Source of the DNA: Neptunicella sp048268085
GTDB taxonomy: Bacteria; Pseudomonadota; Gammaproteobacteria; Enterobacterales; Alteromonadaceae
NCBI RefSeq assembly: GCF_048268085.1
Contig: NZ_JBLWWF010000022.1
Location: 5,726 to 69,725 of the forward strand
DNA length: 64,000 nucleotides
Direction of reading: 5' to 3'
Shown here: positions 7,872 through 17,273 of the stretch, piece after piece
How the letters are laid out: each line of letters opens with the position of its first letter
Numbering within the stretch: the stretch's first letter is position 1
Program-made: the position numbers and the translations under genes
Notes under the pieces: generated by a model
What the model saw: only the letters and a program-made list of their open reading frames with translations
What the model was told of the DNA's origin: nothing
The model's database searches: none

Positions 7872-10574
7872 GTGAACATGACCCATTCAAGACTGAACAA
7901 AGTATCGCAGAGTATTAAACTCGCTCTGTGTATCGGAACCGCCAGTACTGCCGCTTTATTTCCTGCCGCAGTTAACGCACAAGAAGAACAAGCCGCCAAA
8001 GCGAGTGATGTAGAAGTCATTCAAGTTAGTGGTATTCGCGCATCACAACGTGAAAACCTTAATAATAAACGATTCTCGGACAGTATTGTTGATTCAATTA
8101 CCGCCGAAGATATTGGCAAATTTCCAGATAAAAACGTTGCCGAATCTTTATCTCGTGTCACGGGTGTTGCCGTGAGTCGTGAGTTTGGTGAAGGTGAAAA
8201 GGTAAGTATCAGAGGTGCCGGCCCTTCCTTAAACCGCACGTTATTAAACGGTCAATCGGTCGCATCTGCGGACTGGTTTATCCTAGATCCTTCAACTCGT
8301 TCTTTTAACTATACGCTGTTACCCTCTTCTTTGGTTCGCAGCTTGGACGTATATAAATCTCCACAAGCGAGCATTGATGAAGGCTCAATCGGTGGTACTG
8401 TTATTTTGCGTACTCGCCGACCTCTGGAAATGGATGCCAACACCTTATCGCTAAGTATTGAAGGACAGTATTCAGATGCATCTGGAAAAACCGATCCACA
8501 ATTGTCTGGTACTTATTCTTGGAAAAATGAAAATGAAACCTTTGGAGCATTGATTTCACTGGTTTCTCAAGATCGTACTTTAGAACGTCAGGGATTAGAA
8601 ATTTTAGGCTGGCGCAAAAATACGGCTGCCAACGGTGACGAGTTCCGCTTGCCAAGTCATATTGGTATTCCTACTTTTGATCAAAAACGTGAACGTCGGA
8701 CTGGGTTTGTTTCATTACAATATGCGCCTACTGCTGATCTCGATATGACTTTAAATATATTGAAATCTAAGATGGACTCTGACAATAAAAACTCAAACTT
8801 GCTGGTCCGTCCTAATGATATGGCTCAAGAAATTTATGATAATGCCACCAGCAAGCCTAACGGCAATATCTTAGCGTCCAGTGCCGAAGATGGCTGGTTG
8901 GGTTATAACTTTATCAACCGAGTTTCCCAAACACAGACCCAATCTGTTGATTTAGACGTAAATTACAGCACAGAGACCTATAAAGTTCATGGTCAAATTG
9001 GTACTACTAAAGCTGATGGCGGCACACTACGTGAAACATCATGGGAATACACAGCCGTTTCAGACTTTGATTATGATTTAACAGGCACACCAACAATCAA
9101 TACGGCAGTTGACGGCAGCGATCCAAGTAAATTTGCTGCGGGCTGGATTTGGGGGGGACGTCGCCCAACAGAAGATCAAGAAAGTTATGGCCAATTAGAT
9201 TTGGAAGTCCCAATTGATGCAGGACCTTTCCAAACCTTTAAAACAGGCGCTAAATATCGTCAATCAGAAAACTCCATCACTAACCGCACAGTTAATAGTT
9301 GGCACGGTCCGGACACGATGATTGGTAACGAAGACTTAGCTGCTAACTATTTGAGCTATATTTTTGCGCAATGCCCTACATTGGCAGATTGTGGTCTTAC
9401 TGATGGTGCCCGCGATGTAGATGTCCTGGCTGACGGGACGCTAGCAAATCAAGTTGTACAAAACCGTGACACAATGGAGAGCATCGCCTTTGATGGCTTA
9501 AATAATGTTCCGGCTGATTATGCATATCATCTAGCACTCGCAGAACAGTTTAAAATCAAAGAGAATATACTAGCTCTGTATGCTCAAGGTGATTTCAGTG
9601 GTGATAATTACCGTGGTAATATAGGCCTACGTTATGTATCAACTAAACAAACCTCTGGTGGTTGGGAGTTCTCCAACGATAGCAGTGGCTTGCTTACTCT
9701 GAACAAAGATTGGTTAACGCCGTCATCCCTTGAATGGGCCGAAGTTGATAACGACTATAACGAATTCCTACCTAGCTTAAACGTTGCCTTCAATCTAGAT
9801 GAAGATACCATCCTGCGCGTGGGCGCCGCTCGTGTTATGGCTCGTCAAAACTGGCAAGATATTTCTGCTTCAGAAACCTATGGTTCTTTGAATCAAGCTG
9901 AACCGACGGGGGTTCGTAATAACCCTATGCTTAAACCGGTTATTGCCAACCAGTTCGATATTTCATACGAATGGTATTATAGCGATTCATCATTATTATC
10001 AGCGACTTATTTCTTTAAGGACATAATGTCTCTACGTACATCGTCTATCTTTGTTGAACCTCGTTTTAACCAAGAAACGAACGAATATGTAGACGTAGAA
10101 TTCACTCAACCGGGTGACGGTTTGGGTGGTTCAATCAATGGTATCGAGCTTAATTGGCAGCATGATTTTGGCGGTTACGGTGTTCAAGCAAACTACACCT
10201 ATACTGACGCACAAAGCGATCAGTTACGTGATGAAAATGTTGCCGGTTCCGCCTTGTTTGATGGCACCTCCAGAAATATGATGAACTTAACGGGATTTTA
10301 TGAAGATGACACGTTCAGCGCTCGTCTAATGTATAACTACCGTAGTGAGTGGTATAAAGGGCTTCATTTTAATGGTGACGAACTTTGGAACGATGCCTAC
10401 GGTCAGTGGGATGCCAGCGCAACCATTAACTTAACTGAAACAATCTCGGTTAATTTGGAAGCGGTCAATATCACTGATGAAGAAGTGCGTGAATACAACA
10501 CCGATAAAGATCGATTAATGTCATTGTATGACAATGGTCGACGTTTCGTTGTTGGGGTACATTTAAACTTCTAA
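7872..10574 (+). CDS. TonB-dependent outer-membrane receptor for chitooligosaccharides/GlcNAc
   Basis: A receptor of about 900 residues of the proteobacterial TIGR01782 type. It has a signal peptide (ending near AVNAQ), a short N-terminal stretch with a possible TonB box (EVIQVSG), a plug domain (about residues 40-160, with DKNVAESLSRVTGVAVSR and IRGAGPSLNRTLLNG) and a long beta-barrel ending in the terminal phenylalanine of VGVHLNF. I chose the GTG at 7872 because AGAGG lies eight bases upstream; an ATG at 7878 is the alternative. The frame opens at 7767, but that ATG lies inside an operator. The ligand is inferred from NagR control and from the hexosaminidase and nag genes nearby. Confidence 0.93.
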   Translation: MNMTHSRLNKVSQSIKLALCIGTASTAALFPAAVNAQEEQAAKASDVEVIQVSGIRASQRENLNNKRFSDSIVDSITAEDIGKFPDKNVAESLSRVTGVAVSREFGEGEKVSIRGAGPSLNRTLLNGQSVASADWFILDPSTRSFNYTLLPSSLVRSLDVYKSPQASIDEGSIGGTVILRTRRPLEMDANTLSLSIEGQYSDASGKTDPQLSGTYSWKNENETFGALISLVSQDRTLERQGLEILGWRKNTAANGDEFRLPSHIGIPTFDQKRERRTGFVSLQYAPTADLDMTLNILKSKMDSDNKNSNLLVRPNDMAQEIYDNATSKPNGNILASSAEDGWLGYNFINRVSQTQTQSVDLDVNYSTETYKVHGQIGTTKADGGTLRETSWEYTAVSDFDYDLTGTPTINTAVDGSDPSKFAAGWIWGGRRPTEDQESYGQLDLEVPIDAGPFQTFKTGAKYRQSENSITNRTVNSWHGPDTMIGNEDLAANYLSYIFAQCPTLADCGLTDGARDVDVLADGTLANQVVQNRDTMESIAFDGLNNVPADYAYHLALAEQFKIKENILALYAQGDFSGDNYRGNIGLRYVSTKQTSGGWEFSNDSSGLLTLNKDWLTPSSLEWAEVDNDYNEFLPSLNVAFNLDEDTILRVGAARVMARQNWQDISASETYGSLNQAEPTGVRNNPMLKPVIANQFDISYEWYYSDSSLLSATYFFKDIMSLRTSSIFVEPRFNQETNEYVDVEFTQPGDGLGGSINGIELNWQHDFGGYGVQANYTYTDAQSDQLRDENVAGSALFDGTSRNMMNLTGFYEDDTFSARLMYNYRSEWYKGLHFNGDELWNDAYGQWDASATINLTETISVNLEAVNITDEEVREYNTDKDRLMSLYDNGRRFVVGVHLNF

Positions 10575-10594
10575 AAGCAGGTATTCATCTGACA

Positions 10595-10622
10595 AAAAAG
10601 CCGGACAATTGTCCGGCTTTTT
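10595..10622 (+). terminator. Rho-independent terminator after the TonB receptor
   Basis: A perfect 12-base-pair inverted repeat, AAAAAGCCGGAC and its complement around an AATT centre, ends in five T residues. It starts 21 bp after the receptor stop. It should separate the receptor transcript from the SapC-like gene. Confidence 0.92.
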
Positions 10623-10770
10623 ACCTTAACTCACCGGCTAACTTAGGTTAAGGTTTATCTTCGCTATTGGAGTCCGTCTAATCGTAGCAAAGTTAATTTA
10701 TCGAACACAGTAAAGAACACGGAATACAAAGGTTTAATTAAGCCCATTCCCTAACCAGAGAATTACCACT

Positions 10771-11493
10771 ATGGCAGCAAATATTGTCCCCTTAGACAAA
10801 AATAGACACAAAAACTTTCGCATCAGGAAAAATACCGATTTCGCCCACGTTGCCAACGACAATATGGTTCCTATCGTTGCCAACGAGTTTATGCATGCAG
10901 GCAACAATTTCCCCATTGTATTTGTAAAAGAAGCCGGCACCGCAAAATTTAAATGTGTCGCGTTAATGGGTTTCGAGTCAGGCGAAAATTTGGTTTTTAA
11001 TCAAGGGCGGGTTCATAGCTCATACATTCCACGCAATATCGCTCGCACTCCTTATTTCGTCGGTGGTGCCAATATTGAGGATCAACATGCCAGTATTTGT
11101 ATCGATGAAAACAGCCCTTTGGTTTATCAAGGTGGTGATGATAGCGATGGCTACCCTTTGTTTGATGAAAATGGGCAACCTTCTGCGCAACTTAACGAAG
11201 CCTCGGAATTTTTATCCGATCTGATAACCAAAGAAATAGCGACTAACCAGTTTGTGCAGTTTTTGGTGGATAATGAATTATTGCAAGAAGCAACCCTAAC
11301 TCTCAACCTAGGAGATGCTGGTAAGAAAAAGCTCGGTGGAGTGTATAAGGTTAATGAAGAAAAGCTCAATAACCTTGACGATGATGTCGCACTTTCGCTG
11401 TATAAAAAGCGTTATTTCGCCGCCATTTATAGTCATCTCAATTCTTTAGGACAGATTCAACGTCTAGTCCGGTTAAAGGCCAAACAAGGTTAA
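10771..11493 (+). CDS. SapC family protein
   Basis: The 240-residue protein matches the SapC family (PF07277), first annotated near Campylobacter S-layer genes. It shows the conserved N-terminal FAHVAND, the VPIVANEF stretch, and FPIVFVK. No signal peptide is apparent and the molecular function is unknown. SapC-like genes recur beside TonB-dependent receptors and cupin-like genes in carbohydrate loci of Alteromonadales and other proteobacteria. The next gene starts seven bases after its stop, so the two are surely co-transcribed. No NagR operator precedes it. Confidence 0.85.
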   Translation: MAANIVPLDKNRHKNFRIRKNTDFAHVANDNMVPIVANEFMHAGNNFPIVFVKEAGTAKFKCVALMGFESGENLVFNQGRVHSSYIPRNIARTPYFVGGANIEDQHASICIDENSPLVYQGGDDSDGYPLFDENGQPSAQLNEASEFLSDLITKEIATNQFVQFLVDNELLQEATLTLNLGDAGKKKLGGVYKVNEEKLNNLDDDVALSLYKKRYFAAIYSHLNSLGQIQRLVRLKAKQG

Positions 11494-11499
11494 TCTCAA

Positions 11500-12519
11500 A
11501 TGCACCCAGTCAAGCAATGGCACAATGTCGATAGCACACTGTTTAAAAATGAGATAGTACCCGCACAGCAACCCGTCATTTTAAAAGGACTAATTGCCGA
11601 CTGGCCGACAGTGAAACTTGCTGGCGCGGGTGATCCACAATTATTGGGCTACCTGAGCAACTGCCATGCCGGGGGGAAGTTGAACATGCTCCGCTTGCCC
11701 GCCAGTGAAAATGGCTATTTTGATTACAATAAATCCTACAGCGGATTTAACTTTGAACGTAAAGTGGTCGAGCTTCCTTATTTTCTGGAACATTTGCAGA
11801 ACAGTTGTCACAATCCTGATTATGCCACTCATGCATTGCAAAGCGCTTATATCGACGAGCATTTTCCTTCATTTACTGAAAATCACAAAATGTCGCTGTT
11901 TCCCAAACAGACCCGCCCTCGTATATGGTTGGGTAACGCATCTATTGTTGGGACTCATTGTGACGACAGTGAAAACATTGCCTGCGTAGTTGCCGGTAAG
12001 CGTCGTTTTACCCTGTTTCCACCAGAACAGATCAGTAATTTGTATATTGGCCCACTGGAATTAACCCCGGCAGGCGCTCCAATGAGCATGGTAAGACTGA
12101 GTGATCCAGACTACCGGCGCTTCCCCAAGTTTAAACAAGCACTGGCACAGGCCATGGTTGCTGAACTGGAGCCTGGGGATGCTATCTACATTCCCACTCT
12201 TTGGTGGCACCATGTTGAGGCTTTATCTCCTATTAATATGTTGGTCAACTATTGGCATGGTGGTGCAATAGGCGGAGACGCCAAACCGGTCGGGTTCGAT
12301 ATTCTTCTTTTTGCTTTGTTGACCCTGTCGCAAATGCCGGAAGGGGCTAAAAAAGCCTGGCGTTCATCCATTAATTATTATTTGTGCTCTGACAAATCCG
12401 CTTTTGATCATATACCTGAACATCTTAAAGGTATGCTGGGAGATATTTCCCCACAACAACGCAGCTCAATATTAACGTGGTTAAAGCAACAGTTGGAACA
12501 ACATACTGAACAGAATTAG
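11500..12519 (+). CDS. Cupin-like (JmjC/cupin_8) putative Fe(II)/2-oxoglutarate dioxygenase
   Basis: The 339-residue protein has a cupin_8/JmjC-like double-stranded beta-helix. The facial triad of a non-haem iron enzyme is visible: H153 and D155 in THCDDSE, and a distal histidine in WWHHVE (237 or 238). GKRRFTLFPP supplies a likely 2-oxoglutarate anchor. Family relatives hydroxylate protein side chains; the substrate here is unknown. Its tight coupling to the SapC-like gene and its position in the receptor locus suggest a shared role. The ATG at 11500 has AAGG 10 bases upstream. Confidence 0.83.
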   Translation: MHPVKQWHNVDSTLFKNEIVPAQQPVILKGLIADWPTVKLAGAGDPQLLGYLSNCHAGGKLNMLRLPASENGYFDYNKSYSGFNFERKVVELPYFLEHLQNSCHNPDYATHALQSAYIDEHFPSFTENHKMSLFPKQTRPRIWLGNASIVGTHCDDSENIACVVAGKRRFTLFPPEQISNLYIGPLELTPAGAPMSMVRLSDPDYRRFPKFKQALAQAMVAELEPGDAIYIPTLWWHHVEALSPINMLVNYWHGGAIGGDAKPVGFDILLFALLTLSQMPEGAKKAWRSSINYYLCSDKSAFDHIPEHLKGMLGDISPQQRSSILTWLKQQLEQHTEQN

Positions 12520-12575
12520 ACAACCATGTCATTCATTTTGTCACGATTAGGTTATGTACCAAATTAGGAAAAAAC

Positions 12576-13502
12576 ATGCGCATAAAAATCTCTACGCTAC
12601 TCGTTAGCCTCGGTGTAACCGGCTGCATCACCTTTAGCAGCTTGGCTGACACTGTTACATTGCAAGCTAAGCCTTTTATCGCTGATGAATTATTTACCAA
12701 AGGTATTGAAGGTCCTGCGGTCGATCGTGACGGTAATTTATATGCGGTTAATTTTGCCAAACAAGGCACCATTGGCATTATCGATACTCAAGGGCAGCCC
12801 CGCCATTTTATCGATTTACCCGAAGGCAGTACGGGTAACGGGATCCGGTTTGATCAGCAAGGTAATATGTTTGTGGCTGATTACAGCGGCCATAATATCC
12901 TGCGCATCGATACGGGCACCAAAGCCATTAAAGTTTATGCCCATGACGATCGTTTGAATCAACCCAATGATATTGCCATCACGGCCAGCGGCGTAATTTA
13001 TGCCAGTGATCCTAATTGGCAAGACAACACGGGTCAGCTTTGGATGGTAAAGCCGGATCGAAAATTGGTTCGCTTGGAAGCCGAAATGGGCACGACCAAC
13101 GGCATTGAAGTCAGCACAGACGAAAAACACTTATATGTGAATGAAAGTGCTCAACGCAAAATCTGGATCTACGATATTTTAGCCGACAACCAACTGGCCA
13201 ATAAACGTCTGTTTTATCAATTTGACGACTTCGGCTTGGACGGCATGCGTTGCGATCTCGACGGCAATCTGTATGTAGCTCGCTATGGTGCCGGACTAAT
13301 TGCGGTATTCTCCCCTCAGGGCGAGTTGATTAAACAAATTACCTTAAGCGGGCAATTTCCCACTAATGTTGCCTTTGGTGGCGACACTGGTACTACCTTG
13401 TTTATCACCTTACAACAAAAACGGTCTATTGATAGCGTAAACGTTCCTGTTGCGGGACGCAGCTGGGCGTTATCAGGCGCAAACAATCAGCCCGAAAAAT
13501 AG
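12576..13502 (+). CDS. SMP-30/gluconolactonase-like beta-propeller, exported
   Basis: The 308-residue protein has an N-terminal hydrophobic export signal (cleavage likely after SLA near residue 25; a VTGC lipobox is an alternative). It is followed by a six-bladed SMP-30/gluconolaconase/LRE-like propeller with repeated GNLY/ANDIA-type blade motifs and metal-ligand candidates (the E in GIEGP, the N in QPNDIA, the D in FGLDGMR). Relatives hydrolyse lactones. In chitin loci the substrate is not established. It is the last gene of the SapC-cupin group, and the hexosaminidase promoter follows. Confidence 0.82.
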   Translation: MRIKISTLLVSLGVTGCITFSSLADTVTLQAKPFIADELFTKGIEGPAVDRDGNLYAVNFAKQGTIGIIDTQGQPRHFIDLPEGSTGNGIRFDQQGNMFVADYSGHNILRIDTGTKAIKVYAHDDRLNQPNDIAITASGVIYASDPNWQDNTGQLWMVKPDRKLVRLEAEMGTTNGIEVSTDEKHLYVNESAQRKIWIYDILADNQLANKRLFYQFDDFGLDGMRCDLDGNLYVARYGAGLIAVFSPQGELIKQITLSGQFPTNVAFGGDTGTTLFITLQQKRSIDSVNVPVAGRSWALSGANNQPEK

Positions 13503-13549
13503 ACATAGTGAACAAAAATGTTGCAATTGGGTAAACAGTTGATAACATA

Positions 13550-13567
13550 AATGACAGCGCTGTCATT
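13550..13567. promoter_or_regulatory. NagR operator 3 (hexosaminidase promoter)
   Basis: AATGACAGCGCTGTCATT is a perfect 18-base palindrome. A -10-like TATGCT (13568-13573) abuts its downstream edge, the same geometry as at operators 2 and 4. The hexosaminidase start codon is 94 bp downstream. Confidence 0.92.
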
Positions 13568-13660
13568 TATGCTCAACCTAAATCAAGAAATCAGCATTGG
13601 CCTCGCTCATTAATCTTTGCCTAAGATTCACACGCTCAACCTATATAGAGAGACTGTTAA

Positions 13661-16252
13661 ATGAAATCATTGTTGCTAGTTACCCTAAGCTTAAGCTGTC
13701 TGTTAGCGGGATGTCAGCAAGCCGAATCAACGACAGAGTCAACCAAGCTAAGCCAGGCCCAACTCAATGATTTAGCAGATAATCTGGTACTTACCGTCGA
13801 TTTAAAAAGTAATGTGGATGTGGCTAATTGCCCAAGCGGCAATCAAGGCGACTGTTATGTGGCCCAGTTTAACCTGACTTTCCCGGTCGATATAAACAAC
13901 GACGACTGGACGATTTATTTTAGCCAAACCTCTCCTATCCAGTGGGACGGTAGTGATCAATTTAATATTGAACATATTAATGGGGATCTGCATACCATCA
14001 CGCCGATCAGTCAACATTATACTGCCGGTCAAACTTATACTATCCCATTTAAGGGGCCAAACTGGCGTACCGCTGAATCTGACTTTACCCCTAATTACTT
14101 TATCGTTGCTGAAGGTCTGGAGCCTCGCACTATCCGTTCCACCATGGAAATAAAAGAAGACGATCGTCAGTTAGCCAGAATGCAACATGTCTTGCCATTT
14201 ACCTCTGCAGAACAAACTCAACGGGGCTCAAAGGACAATACGCCTCTTGCCACGCCAGAATATTTGTACGATGAACATGCCAAAATCAATAGCATGGCGA
14301 GCGTCGCACCCGATACCATCCGGGTCATCCCTAAATTACAGCAAGCTAACTGGCAACAACAAAGTGTCAGTCTACAAGATGGTTTACATATCACAGTGGC
14401 GGATCAACACCGATTTGCGCCGGCTATCGAGTTACTTAAAGCCCAAGGCATCAAGCTTTCAGATAACGGATTGAGCGTCAATCTGACTCAAGTTCAATCT
14501 TCAGAATTAGGCGCACAGGGTTATCAGTTAGTTATTCAACCAGAACAAATTAACATCAGCGCGAATGGCGATGCCGGATTATTTTATGCTTTGGTGTCAT
14601 TAGCCCAATTAGTTCAAGAACAACAAAGTGACTCAGAGCTGCAATTAACCCTTGGTGATGTGGTTGATGTTCCCCGCTATGACTTCCGGGGTCTACATTT
14701 GGATATTTCACGTAATTTTCACAGCAAAGCACTGATTTTAAAATTGCTGGGAGAAATGGCCACCTACAAAATCAATAAATTGCATTTGCATATGGCCGAT
14801 GATGAAGGGTGGCGTTTGGAAATTCCGGGGCTTCCGGAGTTAACGGAAATTGGCGCCTATCGCTGTTTTGACTTAACCGAACAACACTGTTTGCTGCCTC
14901 AATTAGGCAGTGGTCCGAACAAAGACACATCAGTTAACGGCTATCTGACTACCGATGACTATATCGATATCCTAAAGTATGCCCATGCCCGTCACATTGA
15001 AGTTATTCCAGCCATCGACATGCCAGGTCACTCTCGTGCAGCAGTTAAAGCCATGCAGGCTCGTTACAATAAGTTCAAGCAAAGTGAACAAACGGATAAA
15101 GCCGAGCAGTATCTGCTTTCAGATATCGATGACAAGAGTGAGTACAGCTCAATCCAGCACTACAATGACAACACATTAAACCCGTGTATTCCTTCAACAT
15201 ACCGCTTTATTGAAAAAGTGATTGATGAAGTTGCCAATATGCACCAAAAGGCTGGTGTGCCAATGCGTCGTTATCATATTGGGGCCGACGAAACGGCTGG
15301 CGCCTGGAATGATTCTCCGGCATGCCAGAAGTTGATTGCCGAAAATGACGACTTAGATTCTGCTGAACAGTTAACTCCGTATTTTATCGCCAAAGTATCG
15401 CAGATTGTCACAGAAAAAGGGTTGATTGCTGGTGCCTGGAGCGACGGTCTTGCTCATGTAAAACAAGATAAACTGCCCGCTAAAATGCAGGCCAATATTT
15501 GGGATGCACTTTTTTGGCAAGGCCACAATCGGGCTCAGGAGTTTGCCAATCGTGACTGGGATACGGTTTTATCCCTGCCCGACATGCTGTACTTTGATTT
15601 CCCCTATCAGAAAGATCCAAAGGAACCTGGTTATTATTGGGGTTCTCGATATACCGACAGCTTTCAGGTGTTCCAGTTTATGCCAGATAATTTGCCGGCA
15701 CATGCTGAAATATGGACCGATAGTATGGGACACCCTTATACCGCAAAAGATACCACGCCCCGTGATAACGGCAAATCTTTTACCGGTATGCAAGCGCAAT
15801 TCTGGAGTGAGACTGTCAGAGCCGATAGCGCAGTTGAATATATGCTGTTTCCACGCTTAATTGCTTTTGCCGAACGCGCCTGGCATAAAGCCGATTGGGC
15901 TCTGCCTTATCAGGCAGGACAAACCTACTCCAGTCAAACCCATCATATTGATGAGCAAAGCAAAGCGGCACAATTGCAAGATTGGGCCGGGTTTAGCCAG
16001 ACAATGGTTAACTATGTTATGCCGGAATTAGCCCGAAATGATGTGCTGTTCCGACTGCCCACGCCGGGTGTGAAGAAAGTCGATGGTATGCTGCACGCCA
16101 ACAGTTACTTTAACGGTTTAACCATTCAGTACCGACATGCTGATGGTCAATGGCAAAATTACCTCGAACCTATTGCCGCCGATGGCGAGTTAGAGTTTAG
16201 AACTGCCTTGCCAGAACTAAAATATTACAGTCGCTATATAAGAATAAATTAG
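13661..16252 (+). CDS. Beta-N-acetylhexosaminidase, GH20 lipoprotein (chitobiase type)
   Basis: The 863-residue enzyme removes terminal GlcNAc from chitobiose and short chitooligosaccharides. A lipoprotein signal peptide with LLAGC (cysteine 18) would anchor it in the outer membrane. The order is the chitobiase N-terminal carbohydrate-binding domain (about 40-190), a GH20 N-terminal domain (about 220-340), the GH20 barrel (about 345-760) and a C-terminal immunoglobulin-like domain. The catalytic pair is D543-E544 in HIGADETA; the aspartate positions the substrate acetamido group and the glutamate is the acid. It is controlled by operator 3. Confidence 0.95.
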   Translation: MKSLLLVTLSLSCLLAGCQQAESTTESTKLSQAQLNDLADNLVLTVDLKSNVDVANCPSGNQGDCYVAQFNLTFPVDINNDDWTIYFSQTSPIQWDGSDQFNIEHINGDLHTITPISQHYTAGQTYTIPFKGPNWRTAESDFTPNYFIVAEGLEPRTIRSTMEIKEDDRQLARMQHVLPFTSAEQTQRGSKDNTPLATPEYLYDEHAKINSMASVAPDTIRVIPKLQQANWQQQSVSLQDGLHITVADQHRFAPAIELLKAQGIKLSDNGLSVNLTQVQSSELGAQGYQLVIQPEQINISANGDAGLFYALVSLAQLVQEQQSDSELQLTLGDVVDVPRYDFRGLHLDISRNFHSKALILKLLGEMATYKINKLHLHMADDEGWRLEIPGLPELTEIGAYRCFDLTEQHCLLPQLGSGPNKDTSVNGYLTTDDYIDILKYAHARHIEVIPAIDMPGHSRAAVKAMQARYNKFKQSEQTDKAEQYLLSDIDDKSEYSSIQHYNDNTLNPCIPSTYRFIEKVIDEVANMHQKAGVPMRRYHIGADETAGAWNDSPACQKLIAENDDLDSAEQLTPYFIAKVSQIVTEKGLIAGAWSDGLAHVKQDKLPAKMQANIWDALFWQGHNRAQEFANRDWDTVLSLPDMLYFDFPYQKDPKEPGYYWGSRYTDSFQVFQFMPDNLPAHAEIWTDSMGHPYTAKDTTPRDNGKSFTGMQAQFWSETVRADSAVEYMLFPRLIAFAERAWHKADWALPYQAGQTYSSQTHHIDEQSKAAQLQDWAGFSQTMVNYVMPELARNDVLFRLPTPGVKKVDGMLHANSYFNGLTIQYRHADGQWQNYLEPIAADGELEFRTALPELKYYSRYIRIN

Positions 16253-16286
16253 TCTTAAATAAAACAATAATAGTAATAAATAATTT

Positions 16287-16304
16287 AATGACAGCGCTGT
16301 CATT
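16287..16304. promoter_or_regulatory. NagR operator 4 (nagK operon promoter)
   Basis: AATGACAGCGCTGTCATT is a perfect palindrome identical to operator 3. A TATGCT hexamer (16304-16309) begins at its last base. It lies 78 bp before the nagK start codon and should control nagK-nagB-nagA-nagP. Confidence 0.92.
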
Positions 16305-16381
16305 ATGCTGTTAAACTAACCAAATAAGAAATGTGCTGGCTCGTTAAAAGCCTACAACACAATAATTGCGGGAGTAACAAG

Positions 16382-17272
16382 GTGAGTTCGCAAGAACAAT
16401 ATTATATTGGCATTGACGGAGGTGGCACCAAATGCAAGGCCATTCTGCAAAATAGTCAGGGTGAGACACTTGGAGAAGCCACCGCTGGCCCAGCAAATCC
16501 GCTACGTGGCATTAGTCTGGCAGAAAACTCCATTATAGAGGCCGCACAACAAGCATTAAGTAATGCGAATTTGCCTATATCATTAGCGCAATTATATGCA
16601 GGTATCGGCTTGGCTGGTGTTAACTTGCCCAGTTTTAATGCCAAAATGCAACAATGGCGACATCCGTTTAAGGCCATGCATTTAACCACCGATTTACACA
16701 TTGCCTGTCTTGGCGCCCACAATGGACAAGATGGCGCGATCATGATTGCCGGCACCGGCTCTTCTGGTGTTTCTGTAGTCAATCAACAATATTTTGAAAT
16801 TGGCGGCCACGGTTTTAGCGTAGGTGATAAAGGCAGTGGTGCATGGCTAGGTTTAACCGCCATCAGCCAATCATTAGAAGCCTTAGATGGCATTGGTCAT
16901 CGTCATTCGCTGGTGGATCAAGTACTCGAGTTTTTAAAGGTCAACTCCGCCCATGAATTAGTCGAGCTATTAGTGGGTAAAAACCCGGCGTTTTTCGCAA
17001 AACTTTCGCCTATCGTTATTCAAGCCGCCAAGGCGCATGATCCAATGGCGTTAGCCATTGTACAGGATGGAGCCGCCTATTTAAGTAATATGGCAAGACG
17101 CCTATTAGCGAATCAGCCACCGCGTTTATCGATGATTGGTGGCTTGGCTAAATATATTGCAGAATGGCTAGATGAAGATGTTAAACAACATTTACAGCCG
17201 CCTGTTCATTCACCCGAAATCGGTGCGATATTACTCGCCCGGACATTAACCTCAACAGTGAGAGAAGCATAA
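16382..17272 (+). CDS. nagK: N-acetylglucosamine kinase, BadF/BadG ATPase family
   Basis: The kinase of about 297 residues has the actin-like ATPase fold. It has an N-terminal phosphate-1 loop, GIDGGGTKCKA, and a second nucleotide motif, IAGTGSSGV, followed by the GGHGFSVGDKGSGAWLG segment characteristic of BadF-type GlcNAc kinases. It makes GlcNAc-6-phosphate from cytosolic GlcNAc. I start it at the GTG at 16382, which has GGAG seven bases upstream; the frame extends to an ATG at 16331 with no support. It is the first gene of the operon and ends one base before the deaminase gene. Confidence 0.92.
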   Translation: MSSQEQYYIGIDGGGTKCKAILQNSQGETLGEATAGPANPLRGISLAENSIIEAAQQALSNANLPISLAQLYAGIGLAGVNLPSFNAKMQQWRHPFKAMHLTTDLHIACLGAHNGQDGAIMIAGTGSSGVSVVNQQYFEIGGHGFSVGDKGSGAWLGLTAISQSLEALDGIGHRHSLVDQVLEFLKVNSAHELVELLVGKNPAFFAKLSPIVIQAAKAHDPMALAIVQDGAAYLSNMARRLLANQPPRLSMIGGLAKYIAEWLDEDVKQHLQPPVHSPEIGAILLARTLTSTVREA

Positions 17273-17273
17273 A

